64,000 bases of DNA from Roseiarcus sp963833955 (GCA_963833955.1 CAWHZY010000021.1:248001-312000); one strand, 5' to 3'; counted from the first letter of the stretch, positions 44,863 through 54,161 are shown. Notes: generated by a model not told the origin, from the letters alone. Translations and numbers: made by a program.

Positions 44863-47835
44863 CTATAGGTCGCGCTGAATCAAGAAGTCGACGCAACCGC
44901 GCAGCCAATCGAGGTCGGGGCTCGCTGGTACGCCGCTGAACGCCGACTCCTCGAACTCGCGCGCCGCGGCTTCCGCGAGCGCCGCCGCCGCCTGTTGCGC
45001 CCAAAGGATGCTGCCTGCATCCGCGATGATCTGATGAAGCCTCATGATCTCGCGCGGCAAGCGTCGCTCGCGCGGCCTCTCCAAGAAGCCGCCGATCCAT
45101 GCCCTGTCAGTCCGACTGGCGTGCGCGAACGCATGGGTCAGCATCAGGGTCCGCTTGCCCTCCCAGAGATCGCCGTCTATCTCTTTGCCATACCGCGCCA
45201 GGCTTCCGTTCAGGTTCAGGACGTCGTCCGTGATCTGGAACGCGAGTCCGATCAGATAGCCGAAGCGATCGAACCGGCCCAGATTTTGGTCTTCGCCGTC
45301 GGCGACGAGGGCGCCGATCCGCATCGGGTGAATGAAGCTGTACCAGGCGGTCTTCTTGAGGACGAGCCGCAGATAATCCTCCACCCCGAGCGTGAGATTG
45401 TTGTCGCGCACCCAACCGAGCTCCATCGCCTGCCCCTCGAGAGTCTCGACGAGCAGATGGTCGACCTCGTCGAGAAGGCGAAACGCGGTCGCGGGTCCAA
45501 GTCTTTCCCCGGCCTTCCGGAACAAGCGCATGCTCAACGCATTCATCTCGTCGCCGACATTGACAGCGATAGGGACTCCGACGCGCCGGTGCATTGTCGC
45601 GACGCCGCGTCGGGATTCGCTCTCGTCCTCGATGTCGTCGTGCACGAGAAACGCGTTGTGGAGCATTTCCAGGCCTGCGGCCGCGGGGAAAGCGTCCTCG
45701 GCGCGGCCGCCCAGCGCGCGCGTGGTCGCGATGCACAACGCCGGGCGCAGACCCTTTCCCGATCGACTGACAAAATCGCTGACGAGACCGTATAGGTGTC
45801 GCTGCGGCTCCCGGGTCGGCACGGCCGCAGTCAGCGTGTCGGATATCATCTCGCGATACCAGCCGAGGCGTTCGATGAACCCGCCGGGCCCCAAAATGTC
45901 GCTGAGGCCCGGCGTCAAACCCGGAGCGCCAATCAGCGCGTCCTGCAACGCCGGCGCCTCAACCAGGGCTCGCCGGAGCGGCGCGTCCACGCCGGTCGCC
46001 TCCTTCACGTCCTCGATGTGCTCGACCTCAGGGTCGAGCGCTTTGGCGATGGGACTAACGAACGGCGCGACCGCGACGAGGAGCGGCCTCACCTGCTCAA
46101 GAAGCGGCGTCCCACCGATAGCGCGTTCCGCAACGTGCACGAGCGAGTCATCCCAAGGCAGGCCGGCCTTGAACCGCATCTCGTCATGCAGTCGCCACGG
46201 AGCGAGAAGCTCCAACTGATGCAGCGGCCAAATCTCGCAGCGCGGTCCGTCGAACTTGACGTCGTCGAGGATGCCGTTGACCGCGCGCCGGGCGGCCTCG
46301 TTGGCGCCTTCCATCGTCGCGAGGTCGGTGTAGGTGCGTACGTAGTCCGAGGCCAGAAACAGGTTCGGAATCGCCGTGGTCGCGTCAGGCCGCAAGCCCC
46401 AGGTGTTTTCCAGATTCACGAGCAGCGGCTCGATGTTACGCAGAAAGCCGGGACGGTCTTTGTCGATCCGGATATCCGGGTCGAGAAACCAGGAGTGGAG
46501 GTCCTCGTCGAGCAATAGCTCCTTTTCTCCGTTGACAGACCTTTTAAGTTGGCTCCACGCCTCGCGCACGAACTCTTCACGTGAACATTCCATCGCCGGC
46601 CGGCCGGTCGTGCCGGGGCTCGTCCAGTCGGACACGTCGACCGAGATCACCCCCCGGACCTCGTCGTCACCGAACCGATCGGGCGGAAAGCTGCCCCAGA
46701 ACTGAACCTGAGAGATGCTGGTGAGCGCCCATGGGGTATCGATGTGGATGACGTGGCCATGCGCAATTGCCACGTCGCGCTTGAGGTAGAATTGCACGCC
46801 GTTCATCCACTCGACATTCGGGGCCAGAGTGCGCAGGTTGGCGAGGCTGGGGTCGGCAAGCAGCATTCTGTTGTTGATCATGGGAGCGAATCGCTCAATC
46901 GGAAGCGCCGCGACGTAGTGATCGCCGCTCCAGAGCGTACGCCTGCCCCTCTTCCAGTGGGTGATATGCCTTGTGGTCACGCCGGTGATGCGCGCTCCGT
47001 CGCAAAAAATCTCCTCCACCTCCTCGTCGATGACGTATTGCGCGCCGCGCGACTCGAGATAGGTCCGCCACGGATCGATCCAGGCGAGATTCGTCGGGGC
47101 GTCAAGGACGCGATCGGATGCCCCCGAGGCTGGATTAAGGATCGTCATCATCATCTGCACGAACATGTCGCCGACCGTGCGCGCGCTCGCCGTGTTCGCC
47201 TTTGAAGCCACCAGCGAGCGTGTGAAGCCGGTCGCGAGAAACTTCTGGTACGCCGGCGAGCGCTCCGCGGCCCCGATGAACTCCCACCAACTTGTCCGTT
47301 CATATTCCGCGAGTTGCCGCTCCTCGCATGTCGTCAGAAGCTGCCAGAACCTGGCGCCGAAAAACGCCAGCTCCCCCGGCGAGAAATCAATGGTCGGTCC
47401 GTACAGCAGTAGAACGTCGCGCAGCAGGGTGCCGACATCGCGCGTCGTTCGCGGAAAGAGTGTGGGGACCTCGAACGTCGGCAAGCCGTATTGCGTAAAC
47501 GCGGCGCGTGTGGTCGGGACGAGGTGATCCGCCGCCTTGCGTCCGTCGAACGACGGAATGCGGCGCATGGTGTCGATCACGTGCTTGTAGAAGCCTGGAA
47601 AAAACCGGAAACCGTGCTCCCCAGGAATTTTGCATTCAAGCGAGGCGACGCCTGTATCGACGAGTTGATGGCCGCTCGTGCCTGGGCCATCGTCGATGAC
47701 TGGCACGCTGCGCGCCTTGCCGCCGGCGATGTTGCGCCGCTCGAGGACGACCACCTCGAAGCCGCGCTCGATCAGTTCGTGCGCGGCGCTCATTCCCGCC
47801 ACGCCGCCGCCGAGAACGATGACCCTCGATGACAT
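44863..47835 (-). CDS. FAD oxidoreductase/isoprenyl diphosphate synthase fusion (990 aa)
   Basis: Two enzymes in one chain. Residues about 1-520 form an FAD-dependent amine-oxidase/phytoene-desaturase-like domain: VIVLGGGVAGMSAAHELIER, ERRNIAGGKA, GEHGFRFFPGFYKH and a C-terminal FAD segment NLFLASDYVRTYTDLATMEG. Residues about 640-960 form a trans-isoprenyl diphosphate synthase: GKGLRP, first Asp-rich motif VHDDIEDE (D733-D737), QAMELGW, and second motif FQITDDVLN (D870, D871; last Asp replaced by Asn). GKEIDGDLWEGKRTLM completes the active site. A Pro-rich linker of ~120 residues joins them. It is the last gene of the encapsulin operon, 23 bp after the shell gene. The likely role is to make and then oxidise a polyprenyl product; carotenoid- or hopanoid-like chemistry is inference. 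No GSL-type cargo-loading peptide was seen at either end. Confidence 0.5.
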   Translation of the reverse strand: MSSRVIVLGGGVAGMSAAHELIERGFEVVVLERRNIAGGKARSVPVIDDGPGTSGHQLVDTGVASLECKIPGEHGFRFFPGFYKHVIDTMRRIPSFDGRKAADHLVPTTRAAFTQYGLPTFEVPTLFPRTTRDVGTLLRDVLLLYGPTIDFSPGELAFFGARFWQLLTTCEERQLAEYERTSWWEFIGAAERSPAYQKFLATGFTRSLVASKANTASARTVGDMFVQMMMTILNPASGASDRVLDAPTNLAWIDPWRTYLESRGAQYVIDEEVEEIFCDGARITGVTTRHITHWKRGRRTLWSGDHYVAALPIERFAPMINNRMLLADPSLANLRTLAPNVEWMNGVQFYLKRDVAIAHGHVIHIDTPWALTSISQVQFWGSFPPDRFGDDEVRGVISVDVSDWTSPGTTGRPAMECSREEFVREAWSQLKRSVNGEKELLLDEDLHSWFLDPDIRIDKDRPGFLRNIEPLLVNLENTWGLRPDATTAIPNLFLASDYVRTYTDLATMEGANEAARRAVNGILDDVKFDGPRCEIWPLHQLELLAPWRLHDEMRFKAGLPWDDSLVHVAERAIGGTPLLEQVRPLLVAVAPFVSPIAKALDPEVEHIEDVKEATGVDAPLRRALVEAPALQDALIGAPGLTPGLSDILGPGGFIERLGWYREMISDTLTAAVPTREPQRHLYGLVSDFVSRSGKGLRPALCIATTRALGGRAEDAFPAAAGLEMLHNAFLVHDDIEDESESRRGVATMHRRVGVPIAVNVGDEMNALSMRLFRKAGERLGPATAFRLLDEVDHLLVETLEGQAMELGWVRDNNLTLGVEDYLRLVLKKTAWYSFIHPMRIGALVADGEDQNLGRFDRFGYLIGLAFQITDDVLNLNGSLARYGKEIDGDLWEGKRTLMLTHAFAHASRTDRAWIGGFLERPRERRLPREIMRLHQIIADAGSILWAQQAAAALAEAAAREFEESAFSGVPASPDLDWLRGCVDFLIQRDL

Positions 47836-47858
47836 GCTTCCGTCTTCCGCCGCTCCGA

Positions 47859-48816
47859 CTACCCCGAGGCAGAGCCGCCGCTCTTGTCATTGAGACGCAC
47901 GATGGCGTCGCTCTCCTTTATCCGAACCGCGATTTTCTCGAAGACGCGGAAGACGAATAGAGGATCGGTCGTGACCTGCAGAAAACCGACCGAAACGTCG
48001 GTCGCGACGACGAGCTCAACTGGCGCTGCGCCAAGCGCCACCACGATCCCCTGGTCACTCGGAAGCGTCGACGATCGCAGCAAAGGCCCCCCGCCCAGGA
48101 GCGGGATGATGCGGTCCGACGGCAGAACCAGTGCGGCGCTAGCCGTGTGGGCGTTGGCGAACAAGGTCTGGCCGAGGACAACGGCGAACGGGCCGAAATG
48201 ACCGCTGCCTTCGAGTTTTCCAATTTTTTCGGACACCTGGTGAATCAAGTGTTGGCCGGAGCCGGCAGCTCTCGTGACAGGTTCAGCTCTCTTCGCAAGT
48301 TCGGTTGTCGTGACAGCTTCAATTTCCGGGTCCCCGAGCAAACCGCCCCACTTTTGTCCGCCTCGGACGGTCCAGATCGCCTTAAGACCGCTGATCGCTT
48401 CATCAACCGGCCCCTGATCCTTGCCTTTCTGCCCGCGAAACACGATGGCGTCTTCCAGTCGGGCAAGCACGTTCGAGGCACGGCGGAACATCTCCAAAGC
48501 GCTCGTCAGTCTCGGATCCGCCATCTGCGCGCCATGCAGAATCACGCGCACCTGCAATGTCGTCAACGGAATGGTCTTTTGCTCGTCGATGGACATCGTC
48601 TCGGACCCGGCGCCTCGTGCGCTGCCTATCGACGGGGGGGTTTCAATATAGGTCAACTCTTCGCTTTTCACGAAGTCGGCGTCGCCTGAAAGCGGGCCGT
48701 AGAGCGGAAGAATCGTCGCCGCGACGCGAGAACGATTCGCTTCTTTTTGAACCGCCTGCCTGACGAGCGCCCATTGCTCATCGGTCCAAGGCGCCTGTGA
48801 ATCACTTGGAAGTCAT
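47859..48816 (-). CDS. enc: Encapsulin shell protein (family 1-like)
   Basis: HK97-fold nanocompartment shell (Linocin_M18/PF04454 type). Helix-rich P-domain pattern RRASNVLARLEDAIVFRG, then HFGPFAVVLGQTLFANAHT, RIIPLLGGGPLLRSS and VELVVATDVSVGF, closing with FVFRVFEKIAVRIKESD, match family 1 shells. About 318 residues, within the family range. The frame from ATG 48816 (GGGAGGGA upstream; MTSSDSQAPWTDEQWALV) needs removal of one A at 48806-48807; as written the ATG meets TGA after four codons and the long frame opens only at GTG 48671. A +1 error or real frameshift is possible. It lies between DUF3237 and FAD/prenyl synthase genes. No ferritin-like or DyP cargo is nearby, unlike typical family 1 operons. 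Confidence 0.5.
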
Positions 48817-48901
48817 GACACATCCCTCCCGATTGCAAGCCATCGCTCGCGCCAGGTCCGGGCGATGCTCCGCATCCTTGCTCCCTCGATGCGTGCAACC
48901 C

Positions 48902-49879
48902 TCACCCGGCCTGGCGACGTCCGCCGACCTGTACGCTATAGATGTCGAGTTCGTAACTGCGCTCGGCCGTGTCGACCCTGCCAACGCCGGTGCATTGGAG
49001 CCGGTTGATCCAGCTATACCGCGTGTCGGATGTTTGGAAGACCGGGCTGACGATGATCGGCGGGAACGGGGCGAACTCGCCGCGAACCGCGCGAGCATAG
49101 CCGTCTGACCCGAGGTCCAGGATGCCGCTATACGTGGCATAGATCCGCGCCCCGTCCGATGTCTGTAGCGAAGCCCTCACATCCACGAGCGCAATTCCGT
49201 CCTCGCGGATACGCATCCAGTCGCCGGAACCAGGCAGGATGACGCCACTGACGTCAGGGCCGGCGAAACGTCCTTCCTCGACATACCAATTGATCCGCAG
49301 CCCGTCCGGCACGCGCCCAATCGGCTGCTCGCGCAGGGATGTCTTGAGCGAAGCGAGGAACTTTGTCTCCCAGCCCCAGGATGGCTCTCGCGTCGGCGGC
49401 CCGCTCGACGGGTTCGGCGTCGGCGCCGAGGCGTTGTTCGGCGCCGCGCGGCCAATCTGAAACCGGGAGGGCTCGATAGAGTCGGAGAGCTGGGGAGAGA
49501 TCGGCTGGCCGGCAAAGCGCAGGACCGGCAGAAACTCCACCAGTCCGTCAAGCGGGGCGGGAAACGCGGCGCGGAACATGCGCTCGCCGAATGCGGGGAT
49601 GCGATAGTCGGGCTGCGCGGCCGTCTCGCGGACCGGACCGCCGTTCACCCGGTACTCCACCGTGACGGCGTGCCCGGGGCGTACCGGCGAAACGCCGATC
49701 GCAATGGAAGCCGGCGCGCCAGCCGGCATGAGCGCTAGCGGCCCGGGAGTGTTCGCGCCTCCCCAACGCAGCTTCGAGCCGTCGAGCGCCTGCAGCATCG
49801 AATCGGAGGCGGCGTGCTGGGCAGCGGAGACGCTTCCGGACGGGGGCCGCACAAGGGAATCTGTCGGTCTGTCGCTCAC
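48902..49879 (-). CDS. DUF3237-domain protein with N-terminal Ig-like region
   Basis: Residues about 175-320 match DUF3237 (PLTTS-less form): IGRVPDGLRINWYVEEGRF, GVILPGSGDWMRIREDGI, YATYSGILDLG, RYSWINRLQCTGVGRVD. About 30-150 looks like a beta-rich region (GHAVTVEYRVNGGPVRE), and a Pro-rich linker (APTPNPSSGPPTREPSWG) joins them. Start GTG 49879 overlaps the cyclase gene's stop (GTGA), so the two are coupled. The function of DUF3237 is unknown. In this operon it could be an enzyme, a scaffold or a cargo carried by the shell; the Pro-rich linker would suit a flexible tether. Confidence 0.5.
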   Translation of the reverse strand: MSDRPTDSLVRPPSGSVSAAQHAASDSMLQALDGSKLRWGGANTPGPLALMPAGAPASIAIGVSPVRPGHAVTVEYRVNGGPVRETAAQPDYRIPAFGERMFRAAFPAPLDGLVEFLPVLRFAGQPISPQLSDSIEPSRFQIGRAAPNNASAPTPNPSSGPPTREPSWGWETKFLASLKTSLREQPIGRVPDGLRINWYVEEGRFAGPDVSGVILPGSGDWMRIREDGIALVDVRASLQTSDGARIYATYSGILDLGSDGYARAVRGEFAPFPPIIVSPVFQTSDTRYSWINRLQCTGVGRVDTAERSYELDIYSVQVGGRRQAG

Positions 49880-52800
49880 GGACGCAGCGACTCCCTTGGA
49901 CGTGACGTTTGAGCTTCCGCGCGGGCCAGCGACCGCCGCGCCGCCGCGAGGTCGGGCCGGCTGGGTTGGCAGATCATAGCCTCAAGGGCGTGTCTCACCT
50001 GCGGCGCCAAATCTTCCGGCTCGCCGCGGTCGAGTCGGAAGTCGAGCAGCGAGGTCAGTGCGCGGAGTTCGAGAGAAAGCGCCCCTTGGGCCCGTGCACA
50101 GTCGACGGCCATGCAATAGGCTTCTTCCGCCCGGCCCGCGCGGCCGAGTTCTCCGAGAACGTCTCCACGCGTGCGGTATATCTCGGGCATCATCGCCCCG
50201 ACGTGGCCGGTCTTCGCGCGGAGTTCTCCTTCGCGGCTCACGACCAAGGCTTCCTCCGAGCGGCCGGCCAGGTGCATCGCCTCACACGCCATGCTCGTAG
50301 CCGATCCTTCGATGACCCCGGAACCCGTCTGCCGGAACAGCGCGCTCCACTCCATCACTTCGGCCACACCGCGCGCGACATCGCCAAGTCCGATTCGAGC
50401 GCGGCCACGGTGAAGGCCGGCATTCGCCATCCACATGGCGAACCCCTCGGCTTCCGAACTGTGGTAAACCTCGTCGGCGATCGCGAAAAGGCGCTCCCAG
50501 TTACGGTCGTAGAAGTAGAAGAACATTGCTGTCGCGAGAGCGGTCGTCGCGCTCGGCCGATGCTCGAGCCGGCGGGCGTAAGCGATCAGCTCGCTGACGA
50601 CGGCGATGGCCTCGTCCTGCCTGCCTTGCATCCACAATGAGCCGGCCAGAGTGATCAGCATGCTGCCTCTGGCGGAGATCTGGAAGCAATTCGTGATATC
50701 CGCATCCATCTCGAACGAGCATTCGCGGAGTCCGACCCGCGCCTCGGCGATCGCCACGTCATATTCGCCACGATAGAAGCGCGTGTAGGTCGATGCGTCG
50801 TGGCCGATGGCCACCAGCACCGGGTCCTTGGCGGCCGCCGCCAGGGCGGAAACACGGGCGGCGGTTTCCATCGCCTCGTCCAGCCGCCCGCCGACAAATT
50901 GATTGGTCCATAGGACCCACAGCGGGGGGCCCACTCGATCGTTCGCGCCCAGTCGTTGCGCCAGATCGATCGCACGCTTGCAGACCTCCCCGACCTCAGG
51001 GGCCGCCCATCCAGCGACGGCGCTCAGCACGGGAGCGAGGGCTGCAAGGACTGAAAGCTCGCGGCCCATGCGGGTCTGCTCGTCGGGAAGCCTTTCGAGG
51101 TCGGACAGCGCGCGCCGGAGGTGGGCGACTGCTTCTTTCGCGGCGCTGCGCTTGGCGGCGTAGTCCGCTGCGGCCTCCCAATGGGCCGCAGCGTCCGCGT
51201 GGCGGCCGGCGCCCGACAGATGGTGCGCGAGGAACTCGGGTCGGCCCTGCACGGACTCCGGGAAACGAGCGACCAGCGCCTCGGCAATCCTGGCATGGTA
51301 ACGTTGCCGGGTGGTGCGAAGCAGCGAATCGTACGCCGCGTCACGAATGAGGGCGTGCTTGAAAACATAGATTGGCGATTTATAGCCATGTCGAAAGATC
51401 AGACCCGAGTCCACCATTGTGTCTAGCTGCGCGAGGACGGTCTCTTCAGGCAACTGCGCGACGGCCAGCAGTAGATCGCGCGAGAACTCGCGCCCGACCG
51501 TCGCGCCGAGCTGAAATAACGGTCGCGCATCGCCAAGGCGATCGATACGAGACATGAGAGAGGCCGCCATCGAGTTGGGCATGTCCCCTTCGGACAACAC
51601 GTTCACCAGCTCCCACGAATTTTCGCGCGCCACGAGCGCGCCTGATTCTGTAACCGATCGAGTGATCTCCTCCAGAAATAGCGGGTTTCCCGCCGCTCGC
51701 TCTCTAATTTGCCACGCCACATTGGGCGGCAGCGGTTTGTCCATGGCGACCTTCCGGATGAAGGTCTCAATTTCCCCAGAACTCAGAGCGTCGAGCTCAA
51801 TTTCCGCGATATTCGCCCCCGGCTCCCACGGCGGCTTGAACTCCGGCCGCGCGGTAAACAGCGCCATCAGTCGGGTCCTCTGAGGCGAGGCGACCAGTTG
51901 GCGCAGCAGTTCAATCGTGGAAGGGTCGGCCCAATGGAGATCCTCAAAAATGAGCAGGGCGGGGCCGTCTTGCGTGAGCCCCGACAACCACGCGATGAGG
52001 ATCTCCATCGTTCGCTGGCGCGCGCGCACCGGAGACAAGTTTGGCGCGGGCCATCGTGCGGGATCGATGGGGACGGAGAGAATAGCCGAGATGAGCGGGA
52101 CGGCCTCGGTCGGGTCGAACCCCCGCTCCACCAACCGCTTCGCGATGCGCTCCACCCGTTTGTCCGGCGGGGCGCTCTCGAATCCGAGCCGAAGCTTGAT
52201 TAGCTCTGATATCGGATGGAGAGCTGTGGCGGTCGCGATCGGGGTACAGTGCCCCACCACGACGTCGGTGCTCTCATCGGCAATCTCGCTTCGGACCACC
52301 TCGACCAGCCGCGATTTGCCGATGCCCGGCTCTCCGCGTAACAGGACGAACTGAGGCTCGCCCAATTTCGCGGACTCCCACGCCTCCTTGATGCGCGTGC
52401 GCTGATGAACGCGGCCGAGGAACGGGGTACGCGGGACGTTCAGGCCGGCGGCCTGACCGCCTAGGGCCACTATTTTGAACAATTCAACAAGGCGGTCGAC
52501 GCCTTTGAGCTTCCGAAACCCTAGAGGCTCGACCATAAATGTACCGGGCAGAAGCCGATGGAGCGAATCTGAGACAACGACCTCGCCGGGAGCGGCCTCC
52601 GCCTGGACGCGCGCGGCGATGTTAGGCGTGTCGCCAATCGCCCACCGTTCGGACCTGTTGGGGCCTGTCATGGCGCCAACGACGACGCGCCCGCAGTGGA
52701 TCCCGATGCGCACCTGAAGATCTACCTTTATCTCAGCTGCGAGCTGCGCGACGGCTTCAACCATCTCCAGGCCGCATCGAACTACGCGCGACGCATCGTC

Positions 52801-53109
52801 CTCGTGCGCAAGCGGGTAGCCGAAATACACGTCGATGCTGTCGCCCCGGTATTGGGCAATGAAGCCCTGGTTGCGAACGGCGACCCCTTCGCACGCCTGC
52901 TGGTATGACCCGAGCGCGACTCGCAAATCTTCAGCATCGAGTTGCTGAGACAGCGGAGTTGAGCCGACTAGATCGCAGAACAAGACGCATACGTGCCGCC
53001 GTTCCGCCTGGAATTCCACGCCGCTCCCGGCCCCGAACTCTTTGCCGCAACCGCCGCAGAAACGCGCGGCAGGCGCGTTTTCGAAGCCGCAAGTCGCGCA
53101 GTTCACCAT
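49876..53109 (-). CDS. Zinc ribbon-class III cyclase-AAA-TPR signalling protein (1077 aa)
   Basis: Cytosolic multi-domain regulator. Residues 4-21 are a CxxC-x10-CxxC zinc ribbon. Residues about 38-195 are a class III adenylate/guanylate cyclase domain: metal Asp in VLFCDLVGST, second Asp in QYRGDSIDVYFGYP, and GDTPNIAARVQ with the transition-state Asn/Arg. An AAA/STAND ATPase follows with Walker A LRGEPGIGKSRL (about 272) and LIFEDLHWADPST. TPR-like helices run from about 600 to the end. First gene of the operon (after a possible short ORF), coupled by a 4-bp overlap to DUF3237. It may sense a signal through its TPRs and produce a cyclic nucleotide. Substrate preference (ATP or GTP) is not settled by sequence: the usual Lys is Gln. 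Confidence 0.5.
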   Translation of the reverse strand: MVNCATCGFENAPAARFCGGCGKEFGAGSGVEFQAERRHVCVLFCDLVGSTPLSQQLDAEDLRVALGSYQQACEGVAVRNQGFIAQYRGDSIDVYFGYPLAHEDDASRVVRCGLEMVEAVAQLAAEIKVDLQVRIGIHCGRVVVGAMTGPNRSERWAIGDTPNIAARVQAEAAPGEVVVSDSLHRLLPGTFMVEPLGFRKLKGVDRLVELFKIVALGGQAAGLNVPRTPFLGRVHQRTRIKEAWESAKLGEPQFVLLRGEPGIGKSRLVEVVRSEIADESTDVVVGHCTPIATATALHPISELIKLRLGFESAPPDKRVERIAKRLVERGFDPTEAVPLISAILSVPIDPARWPAPNLSPVRARQRTMEILIAWLSGLTQDGPALLIFEDLHWADPSTIELLRQLVASPQRTRLMALFTARPEFKPPWEPGANIAEIELDALSSGEIETFIRKVAMDKPLPPNVAWQIRERAAGNPLFLEEITRSVTESGALVARENSWELVNVLSEGDMPNSMAASLMSRIDRLGDARPLFQLGATVGREFSRDLLLAVAQLPEETVLAQLDTMVDSGLIFRHGYKSPIYVFKHALIRDAAYDSLLRTTRQRYHARIAEALVARFPESVQGRPEFLAHHLSGAGRHADAAAHWEAAADYAAKRSAAKEAVAHLRRALSDLERLPDEQTRMGRELSVLAALAPVLSAVAGWAAPEVGEVCKRAIDLAQRLGANDRVGPPLWVLWTNQFVGGRLDEAMETAARVSALAAAAKDPVLVAIGHDASTYTRFYRGEYDVAIAEARVGLRECSFEMDADITNCFQISARGSMLITLAGSLWMQGRQDEAIAVVSELIAYARRLEHRPSATTALATAMFFYFYDRNWERLFAIADEVYHSSEAEGFAMWMANAGLHRGRARIGLGDVARGVAEVMEWSALFRQTGSGVIEGSATSMACEAMHLAGRSEEALVVSREGELRAKTGHVGAMMPEIYRTRGDVLGELGRAGRAEEAYCMAVDCARAQGALSLELRALTSLLDFRLDRGEPEDLAPQVRHALEAMICQPSRPDLAAARRSLARAEAQTSRPRESLRP

Positions 53110-53381
53110 CCAGCGCCGCCCGGATAACGCGCGGAGCCGCGTTGATCTCGAGTGGTGGTTTCCTCCAATAGGATCGCCAAGGCGCGCGCGACAAGATCGC
53201 TAGGATCGGAAATGAATGGTTTGGAAACGACCGGCGCCAGTTGCGGAGCCGGACCGGACCGACCCTCCGCGTGGCCTGATTGTGTGACCGGAGGCCTGAG
53301 CTGACGCGGAAGTGTCTCGATCGTCGCGGTTTCCGGTTGTTGGACAAATGTGAGCGGTCTCAAGCGGTTGCCCCTGGCCAT
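53103..53381 (-). CDS. Possible short coupled ORF upstream of the cyclase gene
   Basis: ATG 53381 opens a 92-residue frame whose stop TGA overlaps the cyclase ATG in GGATGGTGA, an arrangement typical of translational coupling. The product is Pro/Gln-rich then has a plausible amphipathic helix, DPSDLVARALAILLEETT. The upstream GTGGGTG ribosome site is weak and no family is recognised. It could be a leader, an adaptor peptide or a chance frame. Confidence 0.5.
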   Translation of the reverse strand: MARGNRLRPLTFVQQPETATIETLPRQLRPPVTQSGHAEGRSGPAPQLAPVVSKPFISDPSDLVARALAILLEETTTRDQRGSARYPGGAGW

Positions 53382-53954
53382 CACCCACGAAGTGAACTAC
53401 TGTCTTTCGTTGATGATGTACTATGCGGCGTCGAATGGCAAGTGCGTCTTCAACGCGTGCTTTTCTCGACTACATGGCTGAGTCACAACTGGGCATGTAC
53501 AATGCGCGAACTATTTCAAGAACTAATGATGTCCATAAGTTTGTTGAAAGTAGAACGCCTAGTCTAACCCCCAGCTTCCGGTTCTCAGTCCGCCCTTGGG
53601 GCAGGCCACGTCCGCTTGTAGCGATAACTTTCTTGCTCGCGGCGTAATTGCCACACAGTCGTCGCCGCCCGCCTGGATCCACTCTCCGGCGCCGACCAAT
53701 TCGAGCAATCCGCGTCGTCAGCCACGCATTCCGCCAATGTGCAGACGAGGGCGGGACCGGGCGGCTCATGGCGGTTTTGTCCGCCCGCTCTCCAATGCTG
53801 GCGGCTTTTGCGGGCCTCATGCCAATTCTATTTGAGCGCGACTCATCGCGCTCGAACCCGCGCAACGGCGCGGGCGCGCATTCGCGCTTCGGCCATAAGG
53901 CGATGATCGGGTCCGATCATCGCGTCTTGGTATGAATGAGAGCCGATATGGTTT
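53382..53954. other. Intergenic region upstream of the encapsulin operon, with repeat copy C
   Basis: Promoter region for the minus-strand operon must lie here or just upstream of 53110. The tract around 53395-53560 is less GC-rich than its surroundings and contains AT-rich words, but I cannot place a promoter. Copy C of the 119-bp repeat occupies 53817-53935. No credible gene is seen. Confidence 0.5.
53817..53935 (+). repeat. Multi-hairpin dispersed repeat, copy C
   Basis: Same element as copies A and B, with the best ends: TCATGCCAA at the left and TTGGTATGA at the right, an 8-of-9 inverted match. It shares orientation with copy B, so B and C bracket the encapsulin operon as direct repeats about 9.15 kb apart. 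Confidence 0.5.
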
Positions 53955-54161
53955 CTAGTGGCTTGACGCGCTGTGCGTTATGAGCACCCGCAACTGCTGC
54001 TCGTTCAGAACCCTGCCGTCCGGCAATGTGGCGGACACAAACCCCCTCCAGATGTTGCGGAGCAGCTCCTCAGCGGCGCTGATGAAGGCGCTCTCGCTCG
54101 TGTAGCGGTTCGTCCCGTCTCTATCCGTCTTGCGGTCATAACTCTCGATGATCCATTCCAT
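53955..54161 (-). CDS. Small hypothetical protein (68 aa)
   Basis: ATG 54161 (MEWIIESYDRKTDRDG) is preceded by GAGG in GAGAGGATCGCAG, giving a 68-residue charged protein with IWRGFVSATLPDGRVLNEQQ. The longer frame to 54284 adds a Pro-rich stretch without a ribosome site. No known family was recognised. It lies alone, 19 bp from repeat copy C. Confidence 0.5.
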   Translation of the reverse strand: MEWIIESYDRKTDRDGTNRYTSESAFISAAEELLRNIWRGFVSATLPDGRVLNEQQLRVLITHSASSH

